This document shows, in pieces, positions 14,373 through 21,931 of a stretch of 53,089 nucleotides of DNA. The DNA lies in assembly GCA_014762635.1 (NCBI GenBank), contig JABURR010000025.1, positions 1-53,089 of the forward strand. Reading direction: 5' to 3'. A program made the translations under genes and the position numbers. Source of the stretch: Paracoccaceae bacterium (GTDB lineage: Bacteria; Pseudomonadota; Alphaproteobacteria; Rhodobacterales; Rhodobacteraceae). The notes beneath the pieces are model-generated. The model ran no database searches and was not told the DNA's origin. It worked only from the letters and a program-made list of their open reading frames with translations. Position 1 is the stretch's first letter. Every line of letters begins with the position of its first letter.

Positions 14373-15583
14373 GCGGCGGTCTCCGGTTTTGAGGATGTAA
14401 GTAGATCGATGCAATTCGATAGGGTCGTCACGCTGCCGAAATCTCCGGCCTTGCTGACGAAGAGAAGATCCGGGTGGCAATCAGGGTGACCCAAGACAAC
14501 GCCCGGGGAGAGTTCTCCGGAAATCCGGATGCGGTTGCAACCGAGTTCCGAAAGGCAGGCCCGCGCGGTATCGCCTCCGCTTGCAATCAATGCCCCCGCT
14601 TTTCCTATGATCCGGGCAACGATCCCGGCCATTTCGACAGCGTGATCTCGGCTGAGTGCGTCGGTGGCGGCGGCAGCGGGGCAAAGCAGGACGTGGCGGC
14701 CCGTACTAAGCGCGTCGGTGGCCAGCGCAACGTCGTTCTCGATCGGACTGGCGCCGATCTCGACCCGCATCACGTCCGGGCGCGCCGCAACGCAGTCGAT
14801 CTGCGCGCGGGCGGTGTCCGATTGGCTGGCGATCGCCAACAGCACCGGCTGATCCACCGTCGGAAGGCTTGGCTTCGTCTCGGGGCCGTATGCGGACATC
14901 ACGTACCCAAGCGTTCGCGACAGACCAGCCGCCCCGACACACACCGGCGGCGTCTCGAACGAGGTTGCGGTTTGAGCGATGATCAACAGGTCGTCCGGGG
15001 TTTCGCCGTCCAGGACAACGGCGTCCACACCTTTGGACCCCAGCGCGATCAGCCGGGCGTTCAACGCGTCGCGCCCTTCACGGATGACGTCCAGGTGAAT
15101 TTCCTCGACGGACAGGCCGGATCGGGCCAAACGATCACGCATCCGCACCGGCAGGTCGCGGTCGAAGGTCGCGCGTTCATGCCTCCAGACATCCGTTTCT
15201 TCCAACGGTACGCCGCGCACGTAGACCTGGCCGCCGATCACGGTGCGATCGTTCTTCGGAACCGCCGGGGCGATCAGGATTGGCAGATCCCGCCCGCCGA
15301 AGGTTTCCGACAGGGCGCGTAGCTCGGATCCGATCCGCCCCCGCAGCGTGGAATCGATCTTCTTGAAAACGAAGCCGCTGGCAGGGGCTTTCGACAAAGC
15401 GTCCTTGAGGGTTTTATACGCGTCGTCACCCGCGCGGTGGCGAGTATCCAGATCCCAGGCGACGACCTCGGTTCCGGCGTCTTGTCCGGACCCGTCAAGC
15501 AGGATCGACGCATCCATCCCGTGTACGGCGAGGCCAACGGCAGCGTCGGCTGCTCCGGTGTAGTCGTCCGCGATGATCAGCAT
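14369..15583 (-). CDS. dtnK: DUF1537 four-carbon acid sugar kinase (D-threonate/D-erythronate kinase)
   Basis: This 404-aa protein is of the DUF1537 kinase family. The N-terminal substrate domain opens with MLIIADDYTGAADAAVGLAVHG, where the DDxTGA pattern is diagnostic. GFVFKKIDSTLRGRIGSEL (about 65-83) is the second hallmark. The C-terminal nucleotide-binding domain contains LIASGGDTARACLSELG. DtnK phosphorylates D-threonate at C4 for PdxA2. Related DUF1537 kinases act on D-erythronate or L-threonate, and the pairing with PdxA2 favours one of the D-acids. The start is either the ATG at 15583 or a GTG at 15613 in the same frame. A perfect palindrome 94 bp upstream of the ATG is a likely operator. 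Confidence 0.78.
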   Translation of the reverse strand: MLIIADDYTGAADAAVGLAVHGMDASILLDGSGQDAGTEVVAWDLDTRHRAGDDAYKTLKDALSKAPASGFVFKKIDSTLRGRIGSELRALSETFGGRDLPILIAPAVPKNDRTVIGGQVYVRGVPLEETDVWRHERATFDRDLPVRMRDRLARSGLSVEEIHLDVIREGRDALNARLIALGSKGVDAVVLDGETPDDLLIIAQTATSFETPPVCVGAAGLSRTLGYVMSAYGPETKPSLPTVDQPVLLAIASQSDTARAQIDCVAARPDVMRVEIGASPIENDVALATDALSTGRHVLLCPAAAATDALSRDHAVEMAGIVARIIGKAGALIASGGDTARACLSELGCNRIRISGELSPGVVLGHPDCHPDLLFVSKAGDFGSVTTLSNCIDLLTSSKPETAA

Positions 15584-15676
15584 GAAACCCCGAAAATCAG
15601 TAGCCCGGCGCACCGCTTTCCCAGGCGCTCCTTGCAGGCGCCATCATTACGCCTTGGCGCGGAGCGTGTAAACAAG

Positions 15677-15688
15677 ATGGTATACCAT
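15677..15688. promoter_or_regulatory. Palindromic operator upstream of the DUF1537 kinase gene
   Basis: ATGGTATACCAT is a perfect 12-bp palindrome, 94 bp before the kinase start. The inner TGGTATACCA resembles the TNGT...ACNA half-sites of FadR/FCD-type GntR regulators. No GntR gene is in the window, so the regulator would be encoded elsewhere. Confidence 0.5.
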
Positions 15689-15757
15689 TTTTCGGTTAGC
15701 CATTTTGACGGCAGTGGGACGGAAGGGATCAGCCGCTCCTCGGCTTCGGCCCGCCCG

Positions 15758-15793
15758 CTCTACCTGCCCGAGGCGCAGGCCCCGCGCTAGGCC
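15758..15793 (+). repeat. Direct repeat copy B (remnant of a dctM 3' end)
   Basis: This segment matches the 3' end of dctM at 13330-13366, including the frame LYLPEAQAPR and a TAG stop. No dctM body lies upstream, so it is a remnant or duplication scar. Its last bases overlap the stop codon of the minus-strand soeC-like gene, so the junction lies exactly at the end of that gene. Confidence 0.6.
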
Positions 15794-16725
15794 CGGTCCT
15801 TGCCGTAATAGAGCATGGACACATGCTCGGCCTCTGCAAAGAACAGCCAGCGTTCGACGAACAGCCCCACTGCGGCGAAGATCGTCGCGGGGACCAAAAG
15901 CAGGAGCGGGGGCAGGTTCGAGAGCACCAGAAGCGCTAGCCACATCGTCGGCACTACAAAGAGGTACATATGCATCCACCGACGCAAGCGCACTGCGTGG
16001 CGGCGACCGACCTCGTAACCCATCTCGCGCATGACGTAGTTCGGGCGGGTGTGCGGCGGGTCGATCTGGCGGATGCCGTTTTCGCCCATCCCCAGCGCCA
16101 TGGCGGCTGTGTAGCGGCCCGCCTCGCCGTCGATCCGGCGGAAATAGATGCGTTTCAGGCCCTGCGCGCCCTGCAGGCAGGCAAGGGTCAGCCAGACCTC
16201 CCAACCCCCGGTAATTCCGTAGGCCGCATTCATCAACTCCAACAGCAGCGCCCCGCTGGTGGCAGATAGTGCCAGGTAGATCGCGGGCACCAACCTCATG
16301 TTCCACTGCCGGATCGTGCGCAGGGAGGCATAGATCATCCCCGTGCACCAGACCGTCACAACCGCCCCGATGGCGGCCAGCAGATCCAGCAGCACGACGA
16401 CCCCGCTGTCGATCTTGAGCAGCGACAGAAGCGCGAGCAAGCCCGCAGGCACATAGGTCGCCAGTGCCGCCACCCCCTCGCGTGAGAGCCAGGAACTGCG
16501 CCATTGCGAGAAGGCGCGCCAGGCGCGTTCCGGGTGGCCCAGGTGGAAGGTCGACGAGAGCAGGCCGATGGTGATCAGCGCCAGCGCCAGCATCAGCGTG
16601 AAGAAGAAACTCCAGTGGGTATGGGAAGTGCGGCCCGAGGCCTCGACCAGCACGAGCCAGAACAGAAGCCCGTAACCGGCCCCGGCAGAGGTGGTGAAGA
16701 TCAGAACGGAATAGGCGGGATGCAT
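15787..16725 (-). CDS. soeC: Sulfite dehydrogenase membrane anchor SoeC-like (DmsC/NrfD-type)
   Basis: This 312-aa integral membrane protein has about eight hydrophobic segments from residues 8 to 300. It opens HPAYSVLIFTTSAGAGYGLLFWL, the DmsC-family beginning, and includes STFHLGHPERAWRAFSQWRSSWLSREG (about 59-85), the conserved quinone-side loop. It anchors the catalytic subunits and passes electrons to the quinone pool. It is the last gene of the minus-strand operon, 12 nt after soeB. DmsC of DMSO reductase is the alternative. The choice of Soe rests on the catalytic subunit lacking an export signal and on the sulfite-producing genes next door. Confidence 0.72.
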   Translation of the reverse strand: MHPAYSVLIFTTSAGAGYGLLFWLVLVEASGRTSHTHWSFFFTLMLALALITIGLLSSTFHLGHPERAWRAFSQWRSSWLSREGVAALATYVPAGLLALLSLLKIDSGVVVLLDLLAAIGAVVTVWCTGMIYASLRTIRQWNMRLVPAIYLALSATSGALLLELMNAAYGITGGWEVWLTLACLQGAQGLKRIYFRRIDGEAGRYTAAMALGMGENGIRQIDPPHTRPNYVMREMGYEVGRRHAVRLRRWMHMYLFVVPTMWLALLVLSNLPPLLLLVPATIFAAVGLFVERWLFFAEAEHVSMLYYGKDRA

Positions 16726-16737
16726 TCTCCGTCCTCC

Positions 16738-17478
16738 TCAGCGGCTGAGCGCCCGGTCGGCCCAGGCGAAGAGTTTCTCCATGGCCGAGCCGGTGTTGGT
16801 CGGGGCCTCCTCTGTCGCCACCGTCGGGGCGCGGTCGCTGCCCTTGCGCGGCGGCAGGTAGCGGTTCACGGGTTTGTAGCCGAACTCCTCGAACAGGCCG
16901 AACCCGTCGCGCTCGGCCACCGATTGCGAGACCGCGCTATCCGGGTCGCCCAGGTCGCCGAAGGCGCGCGCTCCGGTGGGGCAGGCGCGGACGCAGGCGG
17001 GGATGCGGTCTTCCTCGGGGATCGTCTCGTTATAGATTCTGTCCACGCAGAGGGTGCATTTCTTCATAACCCCGTGGTCGTGGTCGTATTCCCGCGCGCC
17101 ATAGGGGCAGGCCCAGGAACAGAGCTTGCAGCCGATGCAGGTATCCGGGTTGACCAGAACGATCCCATCCTCGGCCCGCTTGTAGGAGGCCCCCGTGGGG
17201 CAGACCGTCACGCAATCGGGCGTCTCGCAATGCAGGCAGGAACGCGGGAAATGGACCGTGCCGGACCAATGGGCGTTGTCGACCTCGTAGCTGTGGACGC
17301 GGTTCAGCCACGCGCCCGAGGGATCGGCGCCATAGGGATCGTGATCCGAAAGCGGCGCGGAATAGCCGCCGGTGTTCCATTCCTTGCAACTGGTCACGCA
17401 GGCCTGGCAACCGACGCAGATATCCAGGTCGATCACCAGGCCGAGTTTCTTGTCGGTGCTGTCGGGGAGGCAGGTCAT
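16738..17478 (-). CDS. soeB: Sulfite dehydrogenase iron-sulfur subunit SoeB-like (four [4Fe-4S] ferredoxin-type)
   Basis: This 246-aa electron-transfer subunit has four cysteine clusters: CVGCQACVTSC (from residue 21), CLHCETPDCVTVCP, CIGCKLCSWACPYG, and CTLCVDR paired with CVRACPTGA. These correspond to the four [4Fe-4S] centres of DmsB/PsrB/SoeB proteins. No signal peptide is present, in agreement with a cytoplasmic complex. The ATG at 17478 overlaps the soeA stop by 4 nt. A longer open frame to 17835 lies inside soeA and is not used. The roughly 45 residues after the last cluster are rich in charged and small residues and look flexible. Confidence 0.8.
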   Translation of the reverse strand: MTCLPDSTDKKLGLVIDLDICVGCQACVTSCKEWNTGGYSAPLSDHDPYGADPSGAWLNRVHSYEVDNAHWSGTVHFPRSCLHCETPDCVTVCPTGASYKRAEDGIVLVNPDTCIGCKLCSWACPYGAREYDHDHGVMKKCTLCVDRIYNETIPEEDRIPACVRACPTGARAFGDLGDPDSAVSQSVAERDGFGLFEEFGYKPVNRYLPPRKGSDRAPTVATEEAPTNTGSAMEKLFAWADRALSR

Positions 17479-20306
17479 GCGTGGCCACTCCCGTTTGCTG
17501 TCGGCTCCGCCAGGGGATTGCCCAACGGCTCGAAGAATGGCTCGGTCTGGCCGCCGCCCTCTGCCTTTTCGATTGTCACGCGCAGGTCGAACCAGGCGGC
17601 TTGCCCGGTGATCGGGTCGGAGTTGGAATAGCGGTATCCGCCGCCGCCCTCGGGCAGCAGTTCCGAGATCAGGTGGTTGAGCAGGAAGCCCTGGTTCGAT
17701 TCCGGCGCGTCCTCGGACAGGCCCCAGGCGCCGCGGCGCTTGCCGATGGCGTTCCAGGTCCAGACCGTGTGCGGGTTCACCCCCTCCATCAGCCGGACCT
17801 GGCATTTCACCCGGCCAAGGTGCGACGACAGCCACACCCAGTCGTCATCCTTCGCGCCGATCCTCTCGCCCACGGAGGTGTGGATATAGAGCCGGTTCGC
17901 CGCCGTGATCTGCCGCAGCCACGCGTTCTGAGAGCCCCAGGAATGGTACATGTGCATGGGCCGCTGGGTGATCGCGTGCAGCTTGTAAGTGCCGGTGTCC
18001 ACAAGCCCTTCTTCCAGCGGTTCGTACCAGAAGGGCAGCGGGTCGAAATAGCGGGTGATCCGGTCCCGCGCACGCTCGGGCGGTTGCCGGTCGCCGTGGC
18101 CCAGGGCGGCTAGGCGGAACTTCTGCAGCGGCTCGGAGTAAAGCTGGAAGATCGTCGGGTCGGGCGACATCCGGATGCCCTTGGAAATCCCCCAGTCCAG
18201 GTAGCCGCGGTTGGCGTGGCGGAAATAGGCGTGTTCCGGGTCGATATGCTGGCCGAAGAAGGCGCCGTTTTCGACATAACGGTCAAGCTGGTCGGGGTTC
18301 GGGGCGCCCACGCAGACGTCCTCTCCCTTCTCGCCGCGCCAGCCTGCCAGCGGGCCTATCCCTGGCTTGCGCTGGTGGTTGACGATGTAATCGGGGTAGC
18401 CGCCGGGATAGCGCGGGCTGCCATCCTCGGTCACGAAACCGGGCAGTTTCAGCCGCCCGCCCAGGTCGATCAGGACCTCCTGGAAACCGCGTACATCACG
18501 GTCGGGCTTCACCACCGGGTGGCGGATCGCGTCGGCCACCAGTTCGGGCTCCGAGATCGGACGGTCCAGCAGCGAGATGCAGTCCCAACGCTCAAGATAG
18601 GTGGTGTCAGGCAGGATCAGGTCGGCGAAGGGGACAGTCTCGGAGTAATAGGCGTCGGAATAGATGATCTTGGGGATCACGTAATCGCCGTTCTCATCCG
18701 TGGCGGTCAGCGCGTCCAGCGTGCCCGGGACGTTCATCGAGGAGTTCCAGGCCATGTTGGCCATATACATGAACAACACCTCGATCCCGTAGGGGTCTTT
18801 ATTGGCGGCGTTGTTGATGACCATGTGCATCAGCCCGTGGGCCGACATGGGCGCATCCCAGGAAAACCCCTTGTCGAGGCGCGACGGCTGGCCTTCGGGG
18901 TCGAGCAGTAGGTGCTCCGGCCCGTGCGGGAAGCCCAAGTGCGGGCCGCCCAAGGGCAGTTCTGGCTTGATGTCACCAAGCGCGCCGTGGGGGAGCAGGT
19001 TGGGCGGGGTCTGCTTGGGGTAGGGCGGCTTGTAGCGGAAGCCGCCGGGGCAATCGATCGAGCCCAGCAGGATCTGCAGGATATGGATCATCCGGCAGGT
19101 CTGAAACCCGTTGGAATGGGCGCTGATCCCGCGCATGGCGTGCATCGAGACGGGGCGGCCGATCATCTTCTCGTGCCGCCGCCCGGCCCAGTCGGTCCAG
19201 GGCTGATCCAGCACGATCTCTTCCTTGAACGCCACATGGGCCAGCTCCGCTGCGATCCGCCGGATCTGGTCGGCGGGAACGCCGGTCGCTTCGGCCACGG
19301 TCTCCGGCGCATAGTCAGCACCCAGGTAGCGTTCGGCCATGATCTCGAAAACAGGTCGGGCCTTGCGCCCGTCGGGCAGGTCATGGATGCCGTTTAGGGC
19401 CGGGTCGATCTCGGCTGACTTGCCGCTGGCGAAGGACTTCTTGGCCTTGTCCCAGACCAGCGGGTTGCCGTCCTTGTCGCGGGCGAAAAGGCCGTCATCG
19501 GCCCCGCCGGGGTTTTGCACCACCAGCCAGCCCGCGTTGGTGTAGCGCACCAGGTAGTCCAGATCGACCTGCTGGGTGCGGAACAACTCATGGATCAGGG
19601 CGCCCACGAACAGCCCGTCGGTGCCGGGGCGCACCCCGATCCATTCGTCGGCCACCGCGTTGTAGCCGGTGCGGACCGGGTTCACCGAAACCACCTTCGC
19701 GCCGCGCGCCTTCAGCTTGCCGATACCGATCTTGATCGGGTTCGAGGCGTGATCCTCGGCCACGCCGAACAGCATGAAATACTTGGTCAGGTCCCAATCG
19801 GGATCGCCGAATTCCCAGAATGCGCCGCCGAAGGTGTATAGCCCGCCCGCCGCCATGTTGACCGAGCAGAACCCACCGTGGGCCGCGAAATTCGGGGTGC
19901 CGTATTGCATGGCCCACCAACCGGTGAGGCTCTGGCTTTGGTCGCGGCCGGTGAAGAAGGCGAGCCGCTTGGGATCGGTCTTGCGCACCTTGCCCAGCCA
20001 GCCGGTCGCGATCTCGAGCGCCTCGTCCCAGGAGATTTCCTCGAACTGGCCCGAGCCGCGCGGCCCCACCCGCTTCATCGGCGCGCGCAGCCGGGCCGGG
20101 GAATAGTGCTGCATGATCCCCGCCGAGCCCTTGCCACAGAGCACGCCCTTGTTGACCGGATGGTCACGATTGCCCTCGATATATCGGACGCGACCATCCT
20201 TCAGGTGAACGTTGATGCCGCAGCGACAGGCGCACATGTAACAGGTCGTCTGTTTGACCTCATCGCCGACGGGTTCGGAAAGGGGGATCATCGGATCAGG
20301 CTGCAT
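17475..20306 (-). CDS. soeA: Sulfite dehydrogenase catalytic molybdopterin subunit SoeA-like
   Basis: This 943-aa protein is of the complex iron-sulfur molybdoenzyme family. The N-terminal [4Fe-4S] motif is C22-x2-C25-x3-C29-x27-C57. Further family blocks are FFTGRDQSQSLTGWW, GGFCSVNMAAGG and KVVSVNPVRTGYN. The C-terminal molybdopterin domain contains RPMHMYHSWGSQNAWLRQI and NRLYIHTSVGERIGAKDDDWV. No twin-arginine or Sec signal precedes the motif, unlike DmsA, PsrA or PhsA, so the active site should face the cytoplasm as in SoeABC. With SuyAB releasing sulfite in the neighbouring operon, oxidation of sulfite to sulfate is the best reading. The ATG at 20306 has GAGGG 6 nt upstream. A distant molybdoenzyme with another substrate remains possible. 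Confidence 0.75.
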   Translation of the reverse strand: MQPDPMIPLSEPVGDEVKQTTCYMCACRCGINVHLKDGRVRYIEGNRDHPVNKGVLCGKGSAGIMQHYSPARLRAPMKRVGPRGSGQFEEISWDEALEIATGWLGKVRKTDPKRLAFFTGRDQSQSLTGWWAMQYGTPNFAAHGGFCSVNMAAGGLYTFGGAFWEFGDPDWDLTKYFMLFGVAEDHASNPIKIGIGKLKARGAKVVSVNPVRTGYNAVADEWIGVRPGTDGLFVGALIHELFRTQQVDLDYLVRYTNAGWLVVQNPGGADDGLFARDKDGNPLVWDKAKKSFASGKSAEIDPALNGIHDLPDGRKARPVFEIMAERYLGADYAPETVAEATGVPADQIRRIAAELAHVAFKEEIVLDQPWTDWAGRRHEKMIGRPVSMHAMRGISAHSNGFQTCRMIHILQILLGSIDCPGGFRYKPPYPKQTPPNLLPHGALGDIKPELPLGGPHLGFPHGPEHLLLDPEGQPSRLDKGFSWDAPMSAHGLMHMVINNAANKDPYGIEVLFMYMANMAWNSSMNVPGTLDALTATDENGDYVIPKIIYSDAYYSETVPFADLILPDTTYLERWDCISLLDRPISEPELVADAIRHPVVKPDRDVRGFQEVLIDLGGRLKLPGFVTEDGSPRYPGGYPDYIVNHQRKPGIGPLAGWRGEKGEDVCVGAPNPDQLDRYVENGAFFGQHIDPEHAYFRHANRGYLDWGISKGIRMSPDPTIFQLYSEPLQKFRLAALGHGDRQPPERARDRITRYFDPLPFWYEPLEEGLVDTGTYKLHAITQRPMHMYHSWGSQNAWLRQITAANRLYIHTSVGERIGAKDDDWVWLSSHLGRVKCQVRLMEGVNPHTVWTWNAIGKRRGAWGLSEDAPESNQGFLLNHLISELLPEGGGGYRYSNSDPITGQAAWFDLRVTIEKAEGGGQTEPFFEPLGNPLAEPTANGSGHA

Positions 20307-20349
20307 GACAGCCCTCGATGCGCGGCGCGCTCTGGTGGTCGTCGTTCAT
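20296..20349 (-). CDS. Possible 17-codon leader peptide overlapping the soeA start
   Basis: An ATG at 20349 preceded by GGGGGA opens a short frame, MNDDHQSAPRIEGCHAA, whose stop lies 8 bases inside soeA in another frame. Such an overlap could couple soeA translation to a leader. It is short, and homologues would be needed to show it is translated. Confidence 0.22.
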   Translation of the reverse strand: MNDDHQSAPRIEGCHAA

Positions 20350-20516
20350 TCCGTCCCCCGTTCTCGCCGGTTGATTAGGCTATATCTTTCCGCTGTTGGG
20401 AAGCATTTTTCGCCCCATGATTGATTTGAGCACTTCGTGGGAACGATCATTCGCCCGCTGCCGGACCTGCGGTGCGGCCTTGCCTGCAATCAGGGAGACG
20501 GTTGACCGCCAGGCCA

Positions 20517-21548
20517 TCAGGAAGTCGGGCAGGGGCCGAGGGAGTCGCGCACCCGCAGTTCTGTCTTCAGCTCGATGCTTGGCGCGGCCTGGCCTTCGCG
20601 GATCATCTGCAGCAGCGCCAGCGCGGCGCGGTGGCCCATTTGCCGATGCGGGACATGGACCGTGGTGAGCGGGGGTTCGCAGATTTCGGCCAGCTCGATG
20701 TCGTCGAATCCGGTGACCGAGATATCCTCGGGGACGCGGTATCCCATGCGCCGCACTTCCCGGATCGCCCCGGCGGCAAGAACGTCGTTCCCGCACATGA
20801 TGGCGGTGGGTCGCGGAGTGTGCGACAAAAGTTCCGCGGCGGCATAGCGCCCGGATTCGATGGCATAGTTCGTCTCGATGATCCTGAGGTTCGACACCGG
20901 CAGACCTTCTTCGGCGAGCACCTCCTTGATGCCGGAGACCCGGTCCCGGGCCCGGTCATTGGAGGCGGTCACGGCAGAGATCACACCGATATGCCGATGC
21001 CCCCGCGCGACGACGGCACCTGCCAGCGCCTTCATGGCCTTGCGGTTGTCGAAGCCCACGGAAGTCAGCGGAGAGTTCGGATCGAAGGCCCAGGCGACGA
21101 CAGTGGCGACCCCGCGGCGCTGCAACTCGGCATAGATCTCTGGTCCGCGCTCATACCCGATCAGCAAGAGTCCATCGGCACCGCGCGCGAGAAGGGTTCT
21201 GATCTGTTCCTCCTCGAAATCGGGTTGGTACTGGGCCGAGGCCACCAGCAAGGTCACGCCCTGTTCGTGCAATGCCTCCTGAAACGCCTGGAGGCCGCGC
21301 GCGAAGATTGCGTTGTCCATCGTCGGGATGACGGCGCCCACGGTATTCGTGCGCTTGGCGACCAGCGCCCGGGCGCCGAAATTCGGCGTGTAGCCCAGTG
21401 CCCGGACGGCCTCCTGCACCTTTTCGCGGGTGGCGGGCTGCACCTTGGATGGGTCGTTGAGGCAGCGAGAGACGGTCGCCGTCGAAACGCCGGCGCGCCT
21501 GGCGACATCGGCGATGGTGGGAACAGCGCTGTCTGACTTGGTTTCCAA
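20517..21548 (-). CDS. LacI-family transcriptional regulator of the sulfonate cluster
   Basis: This 343-aa repressor has an N-terminal helix-turn-helix of LacI type (TIADVARRAGVSTATVSRCLNDPSKV, residues about 10-35) with the hinge helix in PNFGARALVAKRTNTVG. A periplasmic-binding-like effector domain follows (ARGADGLLLIGYER, TGFDDIELAEICEPPLTTV). I chose the TTG at 21548, with AAGG about 10 nt upstream, because the frame to 21677 runs through the operators and adds unrelated sequence. Its two operator-like sites lie in the divergent region 86-122 bp upstream of this start. They are 42 bp (inner) from the small membrane protein that leads the DHPS operon, so that operon is its probable target. 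Confidence 0.85.
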   Translation of the reverse strand: METKSDSAVPTIADVARRAGVSTATVSRCLNDPSKVQPATREKVQEAVRALGYTPNFGARALVAKRTNTVGAVIPTMDNAIFARGLQAFQEALHEQGVTLLVASAQYQPDFEEEQIRTLLARGADGLLLIGYERGPEIYAELQRRGVATVVAWAFDPNSPLTSVGFDNRKAMKALAGAVVARGHRHIGVISAVTASNDRARDRVSGIKEVLAEEGLPVSNLRIIETNYAIESGRYAAAELLSHTPRPTAIMCGNDVLAAGAIREVRRMGYRVPEDISVTGFDDIELAEICEPPLTTVHVPHRQMGHRAALALLQMIREGQAAPSIELKTELRVRDSLGPCPTS

Positions 21549-21633
21549 ATTCTGCGACCTTCGGATTCCCGGGAGAATCCCTGTTTTCAGAGCGGTATAG
21601 CCCAAACCCTGTATATTCAAAGTATTACATATA

Positions 21634-21647
21634 TGTAAGCGCTTGCA
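21634..21647. promoter_or_regulatory. LacI-type operator O2 (imperfect)
   Basis: TGTAAGCGCTTGCA fits the LacI-family consensus around a central CG step, with one base off perfect symmetry. Its centre is 22 bp, about two helical turns, from the centre of the perfect site at 21655-21670. This allows two dimers on one face of the DNA. Confidence 0.75.
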
Positions 21648-21654
21648 AAGCAAA

Positions 21655-21670
21655 ATGTAAGCGCTTACAT
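21655..21670. promoter_or_regulatory. LacI-type operator O1 (perfect palindrome)
   Basis: ATGTAAGCGCTTACAT is a perfect 16-bp palindrome of the LacI/GalR kind with the central GCGC. It lies 42 bp upstream of the first gene of the DHPS operon, where a bound repressor would overlap or follow the promoter. Confidence 0.82.
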
Positions 21671-21711
21671 TCGACACGACTCAGGTTGCCAGGCTGAATG
21701 AGGAGGACGTC

Positions 21712-21897
21712 ATGGCACTATTGGCTGCAGCGGCATTGTTCACGATCTATTTCGTGAATGTGGCCTTCGGAGCCTTCGTCGGCACACCCTTCTTCGGCGA
21801 CGTGGCCGAGATGCTTTTGCTTGGCGCAGCATCTGTCTGCTTCGTCATCGCAATTCTGAAGGAGGAGGCGGACGCCAAGATCCGCACCGAAGATTGA
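21712..21897 (+). CDS. Small two-segment membrane protein leading the TRAP/DHPS operon
   Basis: This 61-aa protein has two hydrophobic stretches (residues about 2-24 and 32-50) separated by a short GTPFFGD loop, and ends in a charged tail (KEEADAKIRTED). The ribosome site GAGGAGG is strong and well spaced. It is the first gene after the LacI operators and lies 34 nt before the TRAP binding-protein gene. I do not recognise a named family. The position and topology suggest an accessory subunit of the TRAP transporter or a small membrane factor, which is an inference. Confidence 0.65.
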   Translation: MALLAAAALFTIYFVNVAFGAFVGTPFFGDVAEMLLLGAASVCFVIAILKEEADAKIRTED

Positions 21898-21931
21898 TCT
21901 CAAGAAAAGAGTAAACTCAGGGAGGAACCAA

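Noticed and set aside
15787-20306. DMSO reductase DmsABC
   Set aside because: The catalytic subunit has no Tat signal and lies beside sulfite-generating genes. Soe fits better, although the family resemblance is real.
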